The notes: generated by a model not told the origin, from the letters alone. A stretch of DNA of 64,000 nt from Diacronema lutheri (GCA_019448385.1 JAGTXO010000001.1:558001-622000); one strand, 5' to 3'. Counted from the first letter of the stretch, positions 20,829 to 32,717 are shown. Translations and numbers: made by a program.

Positions 20829-22461
20829 CGTCTTCGCGCGGCCGTCCAGCAACAGTTTTGCTCCTGCTCCTTGCAGCTCTCTCCGCGGCGCAGCCGGCGT
20901 ACGTGCGCGCCAGGCGCTCCCTGCATCGCGCCAAAATTGTCCTTTCCGGCACCGAGGCGCAGGCGCGCCTCGCTCGACCAAAGCTGACGCTGTGCGCGTT
21001 GTGGGCCACGTACGTGACAAACCAGGTGCGGCGCTCCTGCGCGTGCGCGTGTGCTGCGCGTGCGCTGGTCGACGCGATACGCGCGCGCTCGTGCGTTGCA
21101 CTTCGTGCGTGGATCCGTGCGCATAGTGGTCGCGCGGCCTGCTCGCCAATAGCGTCAGCTTCCGCCCCGACGCGCTCGACGGCGGCCGGTACGTGAACGT
21201 CGCTCTCGGCTTTGGCACGGAGTCGTACGCGCACCTCCTCGCCGCCTTCTCGTGCGCGTACGCGTGCGCGTCGCTACCCGCTGGGCTTGCAGCGGACATG
21301 CGCGATCGCGTGCCGCTGCTCGCCATCGCGTGCGCCGGCTGGGCATGCGCGATGTGCATGCACGGCTGCGCGACGAGCGTCGGCGTCCTCCTCGCGTCGC
21401 GCGCGCTGCACGGCGTGAGCGCCGCCTTCTGCTCGCCCGTCGCGAACTCGCTGATCGCCGATGCGTTCAGCGCGGAGCAGCGTGGCGGCGCATACAGCGT
21501 CTACGTGAGCGCGCTGTACGCCGGCACGGCGCTGGCGATCTTGTCTGGCGGAGGCGGTGGCAGGTTGGGCACGCCCGCCGCGGGCGTTGCGCTCGCGCTC
21601 GGCTGGCGCTCCAGCGCATGCGCTGTGGGCGGCGTCTCGGCGCTCGCGGCGCTCGCGCTGCTCGTCGGCGTGCCCGAGCCGCGCCGGCAGGCTGCGCCCG
21701 CTCCGCCGACCGCCCACGCAGGCCTCGCCTCGCGCGGCGTGCGCAGCGTGCGGCGCGTGCTCGGCTGTGAAACGGCTCGGCTCGCCCTCTGCGCTGTCGC
21801 GGTGCGCATGGTCGCGGGGCTGACGATCATGTCGTGGCTGCCGCCGCACTGCAAGGCGCGGTTCCCGACCGAGGAGCGCGCCTTCGCCTCGCTCTACGCG
21901 GCCGCCGTCTGCGGCGGCGGAATGCTCTCGGCTGTGCTCGGCGGCTTTGCATCGGACGCGGTCGGGCGCCGGTTCGCCACGGCGCCGCACGCGCGCGCGG
22001 CGGTGCCGCTCGTGGGAAGCGTGCTCGCCGCGCCCCTCTTCGTCGTGGCGCTGACGCGCAGCAGCCTGAACGGCACGATGGCGTGGTTCTTCCTGCACGT
22101 GCTCTGCTCTGAGGTGTGGCTCGGGCCGACACTCTCGATTTTGGCCGGCGCGCTGCCACCCGACGCGCGCGGCACCGCGCAGGGGCTCTGCAACTTTGCG
22201 CAGATTGGCGGTGGGTTGCTGCAATCGGCGTTTGCCCCGGCGGCGTCCCGCTTTGGCCTTGCGAACGCGTTGCTCGTAACGGTGCCCGCGGCGTACGCGG
22301 CGAGTGCCGGCGTGTTTGCCGCGCTGCTCCGCTCCGGCGCGTCGACGGCCTTGAATGCTTCATCGCGTGGTTTGCTGCCGTCGAGACAGCTTGATGCTGG
22401 CATCGCTGGGAGCGCTGGCGCGATCAGCGGGCCGCAGCAGAAAAGGGATCCTTTTTTATAA
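20822..22461 (+). CDS. Major facilitator superfamily transporter
   Basis: Exons 20822-21025 and 21127-22461 give 512 residues. Exon 1 encodes a likely signal peptide (TVLLLLLAALSAAQPA) and a basic stretch, which together could be a plastid-type bipartite leader. After the splice the sequence 'TNQWSRGLLANSVSF' starts the transporter core, followed by about 12 hydrophobic helices, including 'LPAGLAADMRDRVPLLA' (the MFS loop 2-3 motif G-x-L-x-D-x-x-x-R in degenerate form) and 'GTAQGLCNFAQIGGGLLQ' in the second half. The substrate is unknown. The family looks closest to anion/sugar-type MFS carriers, but I cannot place it further. The intron is GTGCGG...TAG. Confidence 0.8.
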
Positions 22462-22562
22462 AAAAAATACAAACCTCCGATCGTAGATTTTGTCGGCGCG
22501 CGCGAATGCACGCGCACAACTGCGCGAACCACAGCCGCCGCGCGTTCACCCACACCGCGCGC

Positions 22563-23876
22563 TCATGATGCGGCCACGCGCTGCCGCACATGCGACGAGC
22601 GCGTTCGCCGCGGGCTGAACGAGCGGCCGGCGTCGATTTTGCGCTTGACAACCGTGCAGACGGCGACGGCATCCACCGCAGGCGGCGGCGTGATGCTCGC
22701 GGGAATGTCAACCGGCGCCTCGGGCCGCGCACGGCGCGACTCGGAGGCGCCGCCTTTCGCAGACGCCGGCATGGCGCCATGCGGCTGCTTCGCGCCGACG
22801 GGTGCAGGGGCGCAGTGCTCGGACTGCGCATGCTGCGTCACGTGGGCGTGCGCGCGCAGCGCGTCTGCGCCGCCCTCCACCTCGCCCTGTGCCGCCGCTC
22901 CGCCCTGCTCGCGCGAGGCCGCGAGCGCCTGCACGCACGCGAACGACGTCGGGTCGAGGTCGGCCCAATCCGGCCGTACGCACGGGCTCTCGTGCAGCAC
23001 GGCCTCGAAGAGCGACTTGCAGCGGTCGTAGTCGGGCTGCTCGGCAAAGCCAAGCTTGCGCGCGTACTCGATGTACAGCGCGAATGCGGGCGGCATGCCC
23101 TCGCACAGCTGCACGAGCGGCGTGGCCGATTTCGCGGCGCAGATCTTCTTATGCTTTTGCCTGCGCGAGCTCGCCTTGACGCCCTGCCACGGTAAACGGC
23201 CCTTGTGCAGAAAAACGAGCATGTAGCCGATCGCCTCGAGGTCGTCGCGTCGGCTCTGCACGTGCCCTTTGTGCGTGTTGATCGACGCGTACCGCGCCGT
23301 GCCCGCGCGCCCCTGGTGGCGCTTGAATTGCACGTGCCCAGAGCGCGTGTTGAAGGCCTTTGCCAAACCAAAGTCGACGACGAAGACGTCGTCGGCGCTG
23401 GGCGAAAAGGCGACGTGCGGGCGCCATGCCGACCCCTCCCCGTCGTCGAGTGCGATCCGGCCGCACAAAAAGTTTTGCGGCTTGACGTCGCGGTGCACGA
23501 TGCCGCGCGAGTGCAGCCACGCAACGCGCTCGATCAGCGCGACGGCGACCGCGCAGAGCGTCGGAATGGAGATCGTGCGCTGCAGCGCGTTAAAAAGGTC
23601 GTCGAGCGACGGCCCCAGCAGCTCGAGTGCGATGCCGCGCCGGCCGTCGGACGCAAGGCCGCTCCATAGCAGCGCCGGCACGCCGGGGTGCGGCGTGACG
23701 CACCGGTACATTTTGACCTCCTGGTGCCACGAGGTCGAGTTGCCGCTGCGCGCCTTTTCGAGCTTCACGGCGGCGTGCTCGCCGGTGAGAAGGTTTCGCC
23801 CGATGTACACGTCGCCAAACGAGCCGCCCGCCACCCGCGTGCCCACCTCCCAGGTGTCGCCGCACCTAAGGGCCAT
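22563..23876 (-). CDS. Casein kinase 1-family protein kinase
   Basis: Single exon, 437 residues. The kinase domain occupies residues 1 to about 300: the glycine-rich loop 'VAGGSFGDVYIG', the lysine in 'AAVKLEKA', the catalytic loop 'IVHRDVKPQNF', the metal-binding 'VVDFGLAKAF', and the CK1 signature 'GTARYASINTHKG' followed by 'SRRDDLEAIGYMLV', which replaces the APE motif of other kinases. CK1 enzymes phosphorylate primed Ser/Thr sites in many pathways. An insert (about 15 residues, 'DDGEGSAWRPHVAFSPSADD') separates the catalytic loop from DFG. The tail of about 110 residues is low complexity and ends with basic residues. It converges on the MFS gene. Confidence 0.93.
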   Translation of the reverse strand: MALRCGDTWEVGTRVAGGSFGDVYIGRNLLTGEHAAVKLEKARSGNSTSWHQEVKMYRCVTPHPGVPALLWSGLASDGRRGIALELLGPSLDDLFNALQRTISIPTLCAVAVALIERVAWLHSRGIVHRDVKPQNFLCGRIALDDGEGSAWRPHVAFSPSADDVFVVDFGLAKAFNTRSGHVQFKRHQGRAGTARYASINTHKGHVQSRRDDLEAIGYMLVFLHKGRLPWQGVKASSRRQKHKKICAAKSATPLVQLCEGMPPAFALYIEYARKLGFAEQPDYDRCKSLFEAVLHESPCVRPDWADLDPTSFACVQALAASREQGGAAAQGEVEGGADALRAHAHVTQHAQSEHCAPAPVGAKQPHGAMPASAKGGASESRRARPEAPVDIPASITPPPAVDAVAVCTVVKRKIDAGRSFSPRRTRSSHVRQRVAAS

Positions 23877-24290
23877 GGCGTTGGCGGCGGAGGACCGGAC
23901 TACGAGCTCTCTTGAGTCGTTTTAATCTTTTTGACTTTTTGGCCTCTGTAGAGTACCGCCTGCATCGGGCCATGGGCCATGGCGCACGTCAAGTCGTCAA
24001 CTGGCCGGGTCGCGTGCGAGGGAGGGCGGAGGAGGAGGCCCCCCGGCCCCCCCGGGGCGGGGAAAGGGGAAGTATAGAGCGGAGTAGGCTTGCACGCACG
24101 GAGAGCTCCTCATCTTCAAGGGGCGCAATTTCACCTAGCGCGCTGATCGCGTTTGACTGGCGCTGTGCATCGTCCACCCGAACGCGAGCGGCGCGTCGTC
24201 CGGCAACGAGTGGTCCGGCAACGAGGACGCAAGGGAGGCGGCCGTGCACTCAACCTTTCCGTTGCGCCCGGCCTTGACGTGCTGCGCAAA
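23877..24290. other. Intergenic region upstream of the RING gene
   Basis: This 414-bp region lies between the divergent kinase and RING genes. It holds a T-rich stretch close to the kinase start, a C-rich/G-rich block near 24038-24070, and nothing I recognise as a gene. An open frame continues upstream of the chosen RING start but begins without an ATG. Confidence 0.5.
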
Positions 24291-25124
24291 ATGGCGACCC
24301 GCCGATCATCATGCGCAAACAGACGGGGACGTCCGTCGATCGCGGACGTTTCAAAGGCACTCCCTGAGCCCGCCATGCTGCACCGATCGAGTTCCGGCAT
24401 GCTCGAGTGGTTCTTCGACAGCCGGCCGCGCGGGCACATGCGCTCGCCGCACTCCGTGATCGCGTCGCTGCACCCGTGGCACGAGTTGCTGATGCCTGAG
24501 CCGCTTGTTGTCGCGGGCTGGATCATGGCCGCGGACAGCCGCCGCACGGCCGGCCTGAGCGTTCACCCGCGCAGCCATGAGCGTCGGGATGCGCGCCGCG
24601 CACGCTCGACGCCGACGGTGGCGGCACATGACGACGATGCGGGCGAGAACATGTGCACTATCTGCTTGCTCGACGTGGGCAAGGAAGGCGGCACGATGGG
24701 TGTGAGCCGGCTGCACTGCGGGCACGAATTCCACCCACTCTGCATCGCGGCCTGGTTCGAGCGGTCGCCCGAGCATCGCTGCCCGCTGTGCCGCGCGGTG
24801 GAGGGCTCGGCGCTCGAGCAGCGCGATGATGGGAGCACGCTGCCACGCGCCCGGCCGCGCTCGCTTTTCGTCTCGGCGCGCAACGTAGCCGCGTGGCTGC
24901 TGTTGCACCACCAGTTTCACAACATGACCGCCGGCTTTGGCTTCGACCGGACGATGGCGCTCACCAGCTCACCGCTGCTTTCGTGCGTCGTCGGCATGGG
25001 CTGGGTCATCTTGTTGCACAAAGCCATCCCGCCGCCACGCGCCGCGCAGAACCCGGTGCAGGTCCTCCTCGGCGTGCGCAACACACCGCACGTGCTGCGT
25101 GTGTGGACGTCATGGATCCGGTGA
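24291..25124 (+). CDS. RING-H2 zinc-finger membrane protein (putative E3 ligase)
   Basis: Single exon of 277 residues from the first ATG in the frame. The RING-H2 finger is complete: CTIC, then CGHEFHPLC, AAWF and CPLC, with spacing typical of ubiquitin ligases that bind E2 enzymes. Downstream there is a hydrophobic stretch (LLSCVVGMGWVILLH) that could anchor it in a membrane. The stop follows 'VWTSWIR'; the bases at the stop read CCG-GTGAGG, so splicing into a further exon toward 25200-25330 cannot be excluded. The substrate is unknown. Confidence 0.8.
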   Translation: MATRRSSCANRRGRPSIADVSKALPEPAMLHRSSSGMLEWFFDSRPRGHMRSPHSVIASLHPWHELLMPEPLVVAGWIMAADSRRTAGLSVHPRSHERRDARRARSTPTVAAHDDDAGENMCTICLLDVGKEGGTMGVSRLHCGHEFHPLCIAAWFERSPEHRCPLCRAVEGSALEQRDDGSTLPRARPRSLFVSARNVAAWLLLHHQFHNMTAGFGFDRTMALTSSPLLSCVVGMGWVILLHKAIPPPRAAQNPVQVLLGVRNTPHVLRVWTSWIR

Positions 25125-25434
25125 GGTGGTCCGGTGAGGTGCCCTCTGCTGCGCTGGCAAAGCTGGACGGGCCGGGTGCACGGCAGCGTGCGCAGCGTGC
25201 GCAGGTCGTCGGTGCTTGGATCGAGCAAAATTTCCCGACGCGCGCGCGTCTCCTGCGCGCGCCGACGCGGCTGGGACGACGAGCTGCTCGATCTGCTTTT
25301 CACTGGCCGGTCGGTGGCATGCCGCATGCACCTTCCCAAACGGACTTTTCGCTCCACCTCGCGAGCTGACGAAGTTCTTCCTCTCCTCAGACTTTCCATG
25401 ACAAATGTCTTTCCTCAGACTTTCCATCGCAGTG
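25125..25434. other. Intergenic region between convergent RING and PFK-2 genes
   Basis: About 310 bp between two stop codons. A 16-bp direct repeat, TCCTCAGACTTTCCAT, occurs at 25384-25399 and 25412-25427, just past the PFK-2 stop. An open plus-strand frame around 25200-25330 could be an extra 3' exon of the RING gene, but no homology supports it. Confidence 0.45.
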
Positions 25435-27289
25435 TCAGTGTGACGGCGGCTCCTCGATCCATTGCAGGTCCCTGGACGCGGGGGACGGCGGCGCGGCCGC
25501 AAGGTCCATCGTGTACGTTTGGAAGGAGAGGTGCTCGGCGGGCGCTGCGAGCTGTGGTCGACATGGCGCCGGGCTGAGGCCCATCTTCTTCATCGCGCGG
25601 TCGAGTCCATCCTGGTCGACTGCTCGTCGTGGCTCCGCTGCGCGCGCCGGGCAAGGGGGAGGGGCGAGCGTGCCGTGCGGCCGAGCTGCTCGCGGGCGCG
25701 CGGGCGCGCGAGCGCGCGCGAGCGCGCGCGGCGGGCGGCATTGGCGGCGCGCGCGCACCCTGCCCGTCCGCGTTTGGCGCAAACTTGGTGTGCAGCAGCT
25801 CGCGCGTCTCGACGCACGAGTAGGTGCACGGCTGCAGCTGGATGACTGTGTTGAGCGGGATCGAGACGTGAGGCGCCTTCGCGCGCTCGATGCCGCAAAA
25901 GTAGGCGTAGATGAGGCGCAAAATGCCCTGGTGCGCGATGATGAGCAGCGGCTGCCGGCAGCGCTCCATCTCGAGGATGACGGGCTCGAGCCGGTGGCAC
26001 ACGTCGAGGTAGGACTCGCCGCGCGGGTAGCGGTACCCGAGCTTGTCAGCATGGCGCAGTTCAAACTCCTCGGGGTAGAGCTGCTGGATCTCGTCGTAGG
26101 TCATGCCGTCGCAGATGCCCGCGTAGATCTCGTCGAGGTGCCGCCACTCGCGTGCGCGCATCTGCACCCACTGCAGCTTGCCGAGCGGGGGCGGCAGGCA
26201 GACCTCGAGCGTTGGATGCTCGATGAACGCGGCGGTCTCTTTGGTGCGGCGGAGGCCCGACGTCCACAGCCGCGCGGGGACTGCGTCGCCGTGCGCGTTG
26301 CGGCATATCACCTTCTTGGCGAACTCGGCGAGCCTGCGCGCGTACATGCGCCCATCGTCGGTGAGCGGCGCGTCGCCGCCAATCTTACCCAGCTTGTTAT
26401 ACTCGGACTGGCCGTGCCGCGTCAGGTAGAACTCGTGCGTCGCGTCGGTCAAGTTCATGACGAGCTGCACGACGCGGCCCTGCAAGAAGCCGTGCACGTT
26501 GTTCACCTCGTACCTACGGAAATCGCGGATCCGGATCCACGAGAGGTGAGCCTCGCTCCCGTCGTCGTCGATCGGCTGCGCAACGCGCTCGCACAGAACG
26601 ACGCGCGCGCGGTAGTCGGCGAGGGCGTCGTCGGGCGAGAGCATTGCGTAGTCGGGGAGCGTCGAGCAGATCTCGCGAATGTTGTGCTCGAGCTTGTCGT
26701 CGTCCGTGAGCACCGACTCGATGAAGAGGACGGTGCAGCCCTTGTGGCGCAGCCCGTCGATGATCCACTGGCGCTGCGCGACGTTCGAGTTGAGACCGTC
26801 GACGATCACGGCCTTGGAGAACTGCGTGCCGCTGTCGAGGAAGCGAATCGTGTCCTCGATCGCGCGCGCGCGCGCTCGCGTCAGCAGCGCGAGGCTCTCC
26901 TCGTTGGACGGGTCGAACATGGCCGCGCGCGTCGGCCGGCCACCCGTGATACTGCGCAGCACGTCGGCGACGTTCAAGTTCTCCACGGCGACGCCGTGAA
27001 AGAAGCTGAGGTAGTTTGCGATCCGGCGCGCCACGAACGTCTTGCCGCGGCCCGGCAGCCCGACCATCGCGATCACGAGCCGGTCGCGCGACGCGGGCAC
27101 CGAGTCGAGGAGCACGGGGTTGGGGCACGCGCAGCTCTCGCCGTACGCGGGCACCTCGTGCGGCATCGGGTTGAAGACCGAGCCTTGCGACGACCGCCGC
27201 ATGCTTTGCGGCGACACGATCGGCTCCCCGTCGGCGCCGACCGAGCCGCTGGGCGAGCCGACGCCGTTCCGCCCGTCCTCGCTCATCAT
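25435..27289 (-). CDS. PFKFB: 6-phosphofructo-2-kinase/fructose-2,6-bisphosphatase
   Basis: Exons 27289-25759 and 25619-25435 give 571 residues. The enzyme makes and breaks fructose-2,6-bisphosphate, the regulator of glycolysis versus gluconeogenesis. The kinase half has the P-loop GLPGRGKT (77-84) and 'VIVDGLNSNVAQRQWI'; the phosphatase half has the histidine motif 'YLTRHGQSEYN', 'DAPLTDDGR' and 'LLIIAHQGILRLIYAY'. Both activities look intact. Before the kinase, residues 30-36 (MRRSSQG) form a PKA/14-3-3-type phosphorylation site like the one regulating animal liver enzymes. The 139-bp intron (GTGCGC) precedes a last exon that encodes a short tail ending 'WIEEPPSH'. Divergent from the coiled-coil gene, with 103 bp between starts. 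Confidence 0.93.
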
Positions 27290-27392
27290 TGCGGGTCGTA
27301 GGCGTAGGTGGGCACACGAATACGAGTACGTCAAGAAGCAAACTTCGGAGCTTCCGCTCTCCGCCATCGTGCGGCGACGGGCGCGGCGCGCC

Positions 27393-30300
27393 ATGTTCTC
27401 TGGCCTCGAGGTGCGCGCGGGTGGCGATGAGGGCGGGGCGGCAGGCGGGAGCAGCTTTGCCTTCATCAACCAGCAGGCCGAGCCGCCGCCCGTCGCGCCC
27501 GTCGCGAGCGGTGGCTCGAGCTTCTCCTTCATCGCAGCGGAGGGTGACGCTCCGGCCGGCAGAGGCTGCGCCGCCGCCGACGGTGCGACGAGCCGTGACG
27601 GCTCGGCGTTCGCCTTTTTGCACGTGGGTGGCACGTCCGGTGCGCTTGCGCCCAATGGTCCGAATGCTCAGCCGGCCGTACTGCCTGCCAACGGCGTGGA
27701 CGTCGGCGCTGGCGGCAGCCGCGCGACGGCGCTCGCGCGCGCTAAGGCCGCGGCCGCCGCGAGCAGCGGCGCAAAGAAGAAGAAGACCCTTGCGCGAAGG
27801 CCGGGGTACGCGCGCGAGCATGACGAGCAGCCCCTCGTTGCCGTGGGAAGCGAGTCCGCCGAGCTTCTGCCAGTCGCTCCGCCCACAGCTGCGGCTGACA
27901 ACGGCGAGTCGCTCGAGCGCGATGCGGCCGTGCACGCGGGTGGCGCGCTCGGCGGCGGCGGCGGCGTTCTCGCACCCAACGCGCTGGCCGTGGGCGGGGC
28001 CGCGCACGCGCGGATAGGCAGCGCCGGTGGCGAGTGGGAGCCGCCGATGCCGACATGCGCCCCTCCGCCACCGCCACCCATCCCCACGCCCGCACAGGCG
28101 GCGTGTGCGTCGCACGCCGCCGGCGCCGGCGGGTGGGGCGGCGCGAGGCCGCCGCCACACGCGCCGCCATTCTGCGCGCACGCAGCGCAGCTGGTCGCCG
28201 ACGACTACGCGGGCGGGCGGCACGAGCCGCCGCACCTCGGCCCGGCTGACGGCTGCGCGTTCGCTCCAGAGCCCGCACAGCCAATGCCGCCTCCTCGACC
28301 CGCGCGCGAGATGCCACCGCCCGCGCGCGAGATGCCACCGCCCGCGCGCGACCCGACCGCGGCCTTTTACACGGCGCTCGACTCGGTGGCGGCCGCGGAC
28401 GGGTACCGGCTGGGCGATGCGTCGCGCGCCGCCGCCGATGTGTACGCCGCGAGCAGCGCCGCCGACGGCCACGCGCGCGCCCACGCCGACGGAGCTGCTG
28501 GCTTTGACGTGGAGCGCGGGCCCGCGCCCCACGCAGCCGACGAGCGCGCGGTGGCGGCTGTGGGGGCGCACGGCGCGGCCCATCGGCTGGCTGTGGTACA
28601 CGCGCCGCACGCGCTCGCGCAGCACGCCGCGCGCGAGCCGCCGCCGCCGCAGCCGCCCGCACACCCACCCGCTCCGGCGTCTACGCCCGCCGACCCCGCC
28701 GCGCCCGTACCACCCGCCGGCCCGTCGGGTCTCTTCGGCGGCATTATGAGCGGCACGGGCTCTCTCTTTGGCGGTCTCACGCTGCGGTGGCAGCCCGCCA
28801 CGCCCGGCGGCGGTGCCGTCGCTGCCGCACCTTCCGAACCCGGCACGCCGCACCGGACATCAGCCGGACCACCGACGCCTGTCTATCCCACCGTGGGCGC
28901 GAACGCGAACGCGCACGCGGCAGCGGACGGCGCGCGCTGGTCGCGCCGGCCGTCGGCGCCAGCGGCGCACACGGGCGGCAGCGGCGACGGCGTCTTGCCG
29001 CGCGCCGACTCGGCCGGCGGCGGCGACGCCGCCGACGCCGCCGCGCCCGTCAACTCCCGCGCCGGGCACGGCGTGGGCGTGGCGTCCGCGCGCGCGACGG
29101 CGGGCTCCGACGCCATCGCTGCCGCCGGCGGCGCCGCTGTCGACGCGGAGCATGCGACCGCGCTCGATCGCGCGAGCGCGCAGCTCGAGTCCGATTTGTC
29201 GGAACTGCGCGCTGCGCTCGACCGGCTGCGCGCGGAGCAGCGCACGCGCGCGGGCGCGCGCACGCACGCCGCGTCGCGCGTGCGGCGCGCGCGCGAGCGT
29301 CTGGCGGAGGTGGAGGGGGCGCAGGCGGACGCGTCTGCGCGCGAGCAGTACGAGGCGGCTGAGGGCCTCAACGACGCGCTCAGGCAGGCGACGGCCGAGC
29401 TGGCGGAGGCGGAGGCGGAGCATGGCGGGCTCGCGCGCGCGCTCGACGAGTGCAGCACGCGGCGCGAGGGCCTGCTGGCAGCTGAGCTCGATCTGCGATT
29501 GCGCCACTTGGGCTGCGTGCGCACGCTCCTCGAGTTGGACGTGGGCGCGCAGAGGCGACAGCTCGAGGACGCGCGCGCGCAGCTCGTCGAGGAGGGAGAG
29601 CGGCTGGCGGTGGTCGACGAGCGGCTCGAGACGGACGAGGAACGGCTCGGCTCCGACTTTGCGGCGCTTTCCGCCGACGAGGAGGCGCTCGTTGGCACGA
29701 TCGAGGCCGAGGCAGCGGACGCTGTCGCCGAGCGGCGCGAGTGGCAGCGCAAGCGCGACGAGGTGGCGAAGACCATCGCCGATCTGCGTGCACAGCTGCA
29801 GGCGGCGAAGCTCGAAGCGCTCCGGTGCGAGGAGGGCGTGCAGGCCGCGCAGACGCTCATCGACGCTGCGCGCGGCCCTCACCAGCGCCAGCTCCACCGC
29901 CTTGGCCTCCGGCGCGCCGAGCTCGAGGCGAGCCGCGCGCAAAAGGTGCAGGCGCGCGGCGACCTCGCGCGCGCACGCGCGGCGCTCGAGCAGCGCACGG
30001 ATGAGGTCGAGCGGGCGAGCAGCGACGTGGACGGCTACCGCGAGCGCGCGGAGGCCGCCGCCGATCGCGCGCGCGCCGCGATTCGCACGTGCGAGCGCGC
30101 AAAGGCGAACGCGCACGCCGTCTCCGCCGCGTGGGCCGCCGTGCACCGCGCGCAGCAGCAAGTTGAGGCTGTTGCCGCGCGCGCGCGCGAGGAGCTCGAG
30201 GTGCGCGCGGCCGCGCGCACGCCGCGCGCGGACACCTTGTCTTTTTTAAAAAGACAATCAGGTTTCCTCTCTCCCCGCTTCACCCCCCCCCCCCCCTCCC

Positions 30301-31838
30301 GCGGCATGTGCGCGCGCGCTGACCCGACGGTACCCACCTCGTCGCGTGCAACCCTTTCTACGGCGTGCAGGCGGTCACTCAACAGACGGCACGCACGGCC
30401 GCGCAGCTCGCGGGCGCCCGCGCCGAGTGCCGCCGGCTCGAGCGCTCGCTCGCCGAGGTGCGCGCGCGTCTCCCGGAGCTCGAGGAGGCGAAACGGCTCG
30501 CAGTCGCGCAGCGCGCTTTCAAGGACGCGGCGCGCACGGCCGCGGCGGTGAAGGAGGCCGACGCGGCGATTGCTCACGGCTCGGCGGAGCTCGAGTCGAC
30601 GCGCGCGCACGCCGACGAGCTCGCGCTCCGCCTCGAGCGCCTGTCAGACGAGCACGCGCGACTGCAGGCGCGCCTCGCCTCCGACTGCACCGACACCGAG
30701 CTCGCGCTCTCCGACCGGTTGCACGCCTACGCGCGCGTCGTGCGCACAGCGGCGCACGACGCGCGACGCGACGGTGCGCGCGCGCAGCCAGGCGCGCGGA
30801 GGCAAGTGGCTTTGAACGTGCACACGCGCCCGGCGCCTCGCGCCCCCCGCGCGCGCCTGGCGTGCCAATGCGCACCACGGCGTCCCGCCCCCTGCGCTCA
30901 TTGGCCCCGCCGCAGGCGACGCGGCTGAGGCGGTGCAGCTCGGCGGCGAGCGGAGCTCTGCGTTGGCCGAGGCAGCGTCGATCCGCAACAAGCTCGGCTT
31001 GGCCGCGCTCGACGACGACGACGACGCCGACTGTGCCGAGGGGGACGGGGACGAGGACGAGGGCGCGCCCGCCGGCGGTGGGTCGGCGGGCGCGCCCGCC
31101 GTCGACGGCGCGCGCCCGGCCGCCGGCGCCGCGCCGGCCGAGGCGCGCGCGCCCGACGCGCGCGAACGGGCGGTCGCCGCGCCCGCGACGTCGGCGCCTG
31201 CGTCGCCCGCGCCGGCCGCGGCCGCGCCGCTCGCCAGCGCGCCTGCCGCCGCGCCGGCCGCTTCATCGGATCCAGTCGCGCTCGCAGCGCAGCTTGAAGC
31301 GCTCTGCGCGCGTGCGGCCGAGCTCGACGGCCTCGTGTCAGCGGCAGTCGCCGCGGAGGACTTTGACGCCGCCGCCGAGCACAACGATCGCCTCGAGGAG
31401 GTGGATGCACAACGAGAGGCCGTGCGGCAACTGCTCGAGGCGGCGTGCGCCGATGCTACGCGCAGGTTGGCGTCCGCGGCTCCGGCGGGCGCTGCACTCG
31501 TCGAGCACACGCACGCGGTGCCCAAGGCTGCTGCGCCCAACGGCGGTGCGGCCCCGGCGCCCGACGCGCCGGACGCCACTGCGCCCGCCGCCGCTGCGCC
31601 CGTGCCGGGCGCGCCTGTCGGCGCGGGCGAGCGCGCGCACGCACGCGACCCCATGCCGGAGGCGCACGCGCCAGCCGCGGCCGCGGCACCCAGCGCGGAG
31701 CACACCGACGAGCCGAGCAAGGCCGTCACGAGCGGCAGCGCGAGCGGGCCGGCCGGTGCGGATGGTGGCGACCTTGCAGACAGCAGCGCGCGAGCGCCGG
31801 CGAGCGCCTTCGCCGTCTCAGGGACGGAGGAGAGTTAG
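27393..31838 (+). CDS. Large coiled-coil protein with SxFxF repeats
   Basis: Exons 27393-30200, 30371-30773 and 30916-31838 give 1,377 residues. Near the N-terminus, after 'MFSGLEV', three copies of a short motif occur: 'GSSFAFI', 'GSSFSFI' and 'GSAFAFL'. Such phenylalanine repeats usually act as docking peptides. Residues about 150-580 are Pro/Ala-rich. Residues about 590-1070 form a long charged coiled coil (for example 'LEVEGA'-like heptads and 'EERLGSDFAALSADEEAL'). The C-terminal exon has an 'AAVAAEDFDAAAEHNDRLEE' helix pair of UVR-like type and an Ala/Pro tail. I do not recognise the family; a cytoskeletal or membrane-tethering role is possible. Intron 1 carries a run of 14 C. Splices restore continuous heptads. 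Confidence 0.75.
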
Positions 31839-31950
31839 CCCACATGGCGACGGGGGGCGGGATGGGGCACAAATTCAGTCGACACTGTCGATGGACAACA
31901 TCGTTCCTCGCGTTCCCAGACTGGCGCTTCCGACAGTCATATTCAATTGT

Positions 31951-32680
31951 TCATCGCTCAGTCACGTCGCCGGACTCCTCCGGCGCGCTCGCTCGCCAAA
32001 AGTCGTCGATCGTGCGCACGCGCGAGAGCGGCGGGCCGGTGCGCGCGGCCGACGCGGCCGCGTCTGCTCGTGCCGCCTCGGCGGCCGGCTCCGCGCTCCC
32101 GTCGGCCGGCGATGCGAGCGGCGTGCGCGGTGCGCGCGGCGCGCGCTGCGGCGTGATGAACGTGCGCTCGCTTGCCGTCTCGCGCGTCCACACGCGCACG
32201 GTGCCGTCGTCGGAGCAGCTCGCGAGGCCCCTGCGCAGCCCGCTCTCCCGCGCGTGGCAAAAGTCGAGCGTCGTCACCTCGCCCGCGTGCCCCGCGAGCT
32301 GGAGCGGTGGCGCGTCCGAGTCATGGAGGTCCCAGAGGTACGCGATCTTGTCACTCGAGCCCGATGCGACGTGCCGGCCGTCGGGGCTGAAGACGGCCTT
32401 CACGTAGAATGTCTCGGAGGTGTGGCCCTCGAGCGTGTGCGTCGCGCCCATCTGCGGGCGCATCAGGTCGTACACGTGGATCTTGCCGCCCGTCGTGCCG
32501 CCGAGCAGCCGCAGGTTCGCTCCGTCCACGTCGAGGCACGAGAAGCCGCGCGTGCGCACGCCGTCGGCGTGGCCGCTCGCGGCGGGCGTCGCGTCGATGT
32601 GGTACAGCTGCTCGGACGAGCTGCCGCCGCGCAGATCCCAGAATTTGATCTTGCTGCGACAGGGAGTGAGGGAAGGGGAG

Positions 32681-32717
<37 letters not shown>

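Noticed and set aside
22440-22475. AAAAGGGATCC followed by a T-run between convergent genes, like a bacterial terminator
   Set aside because: Eukaryotic context; at most an AT-rich polyadenylation region.
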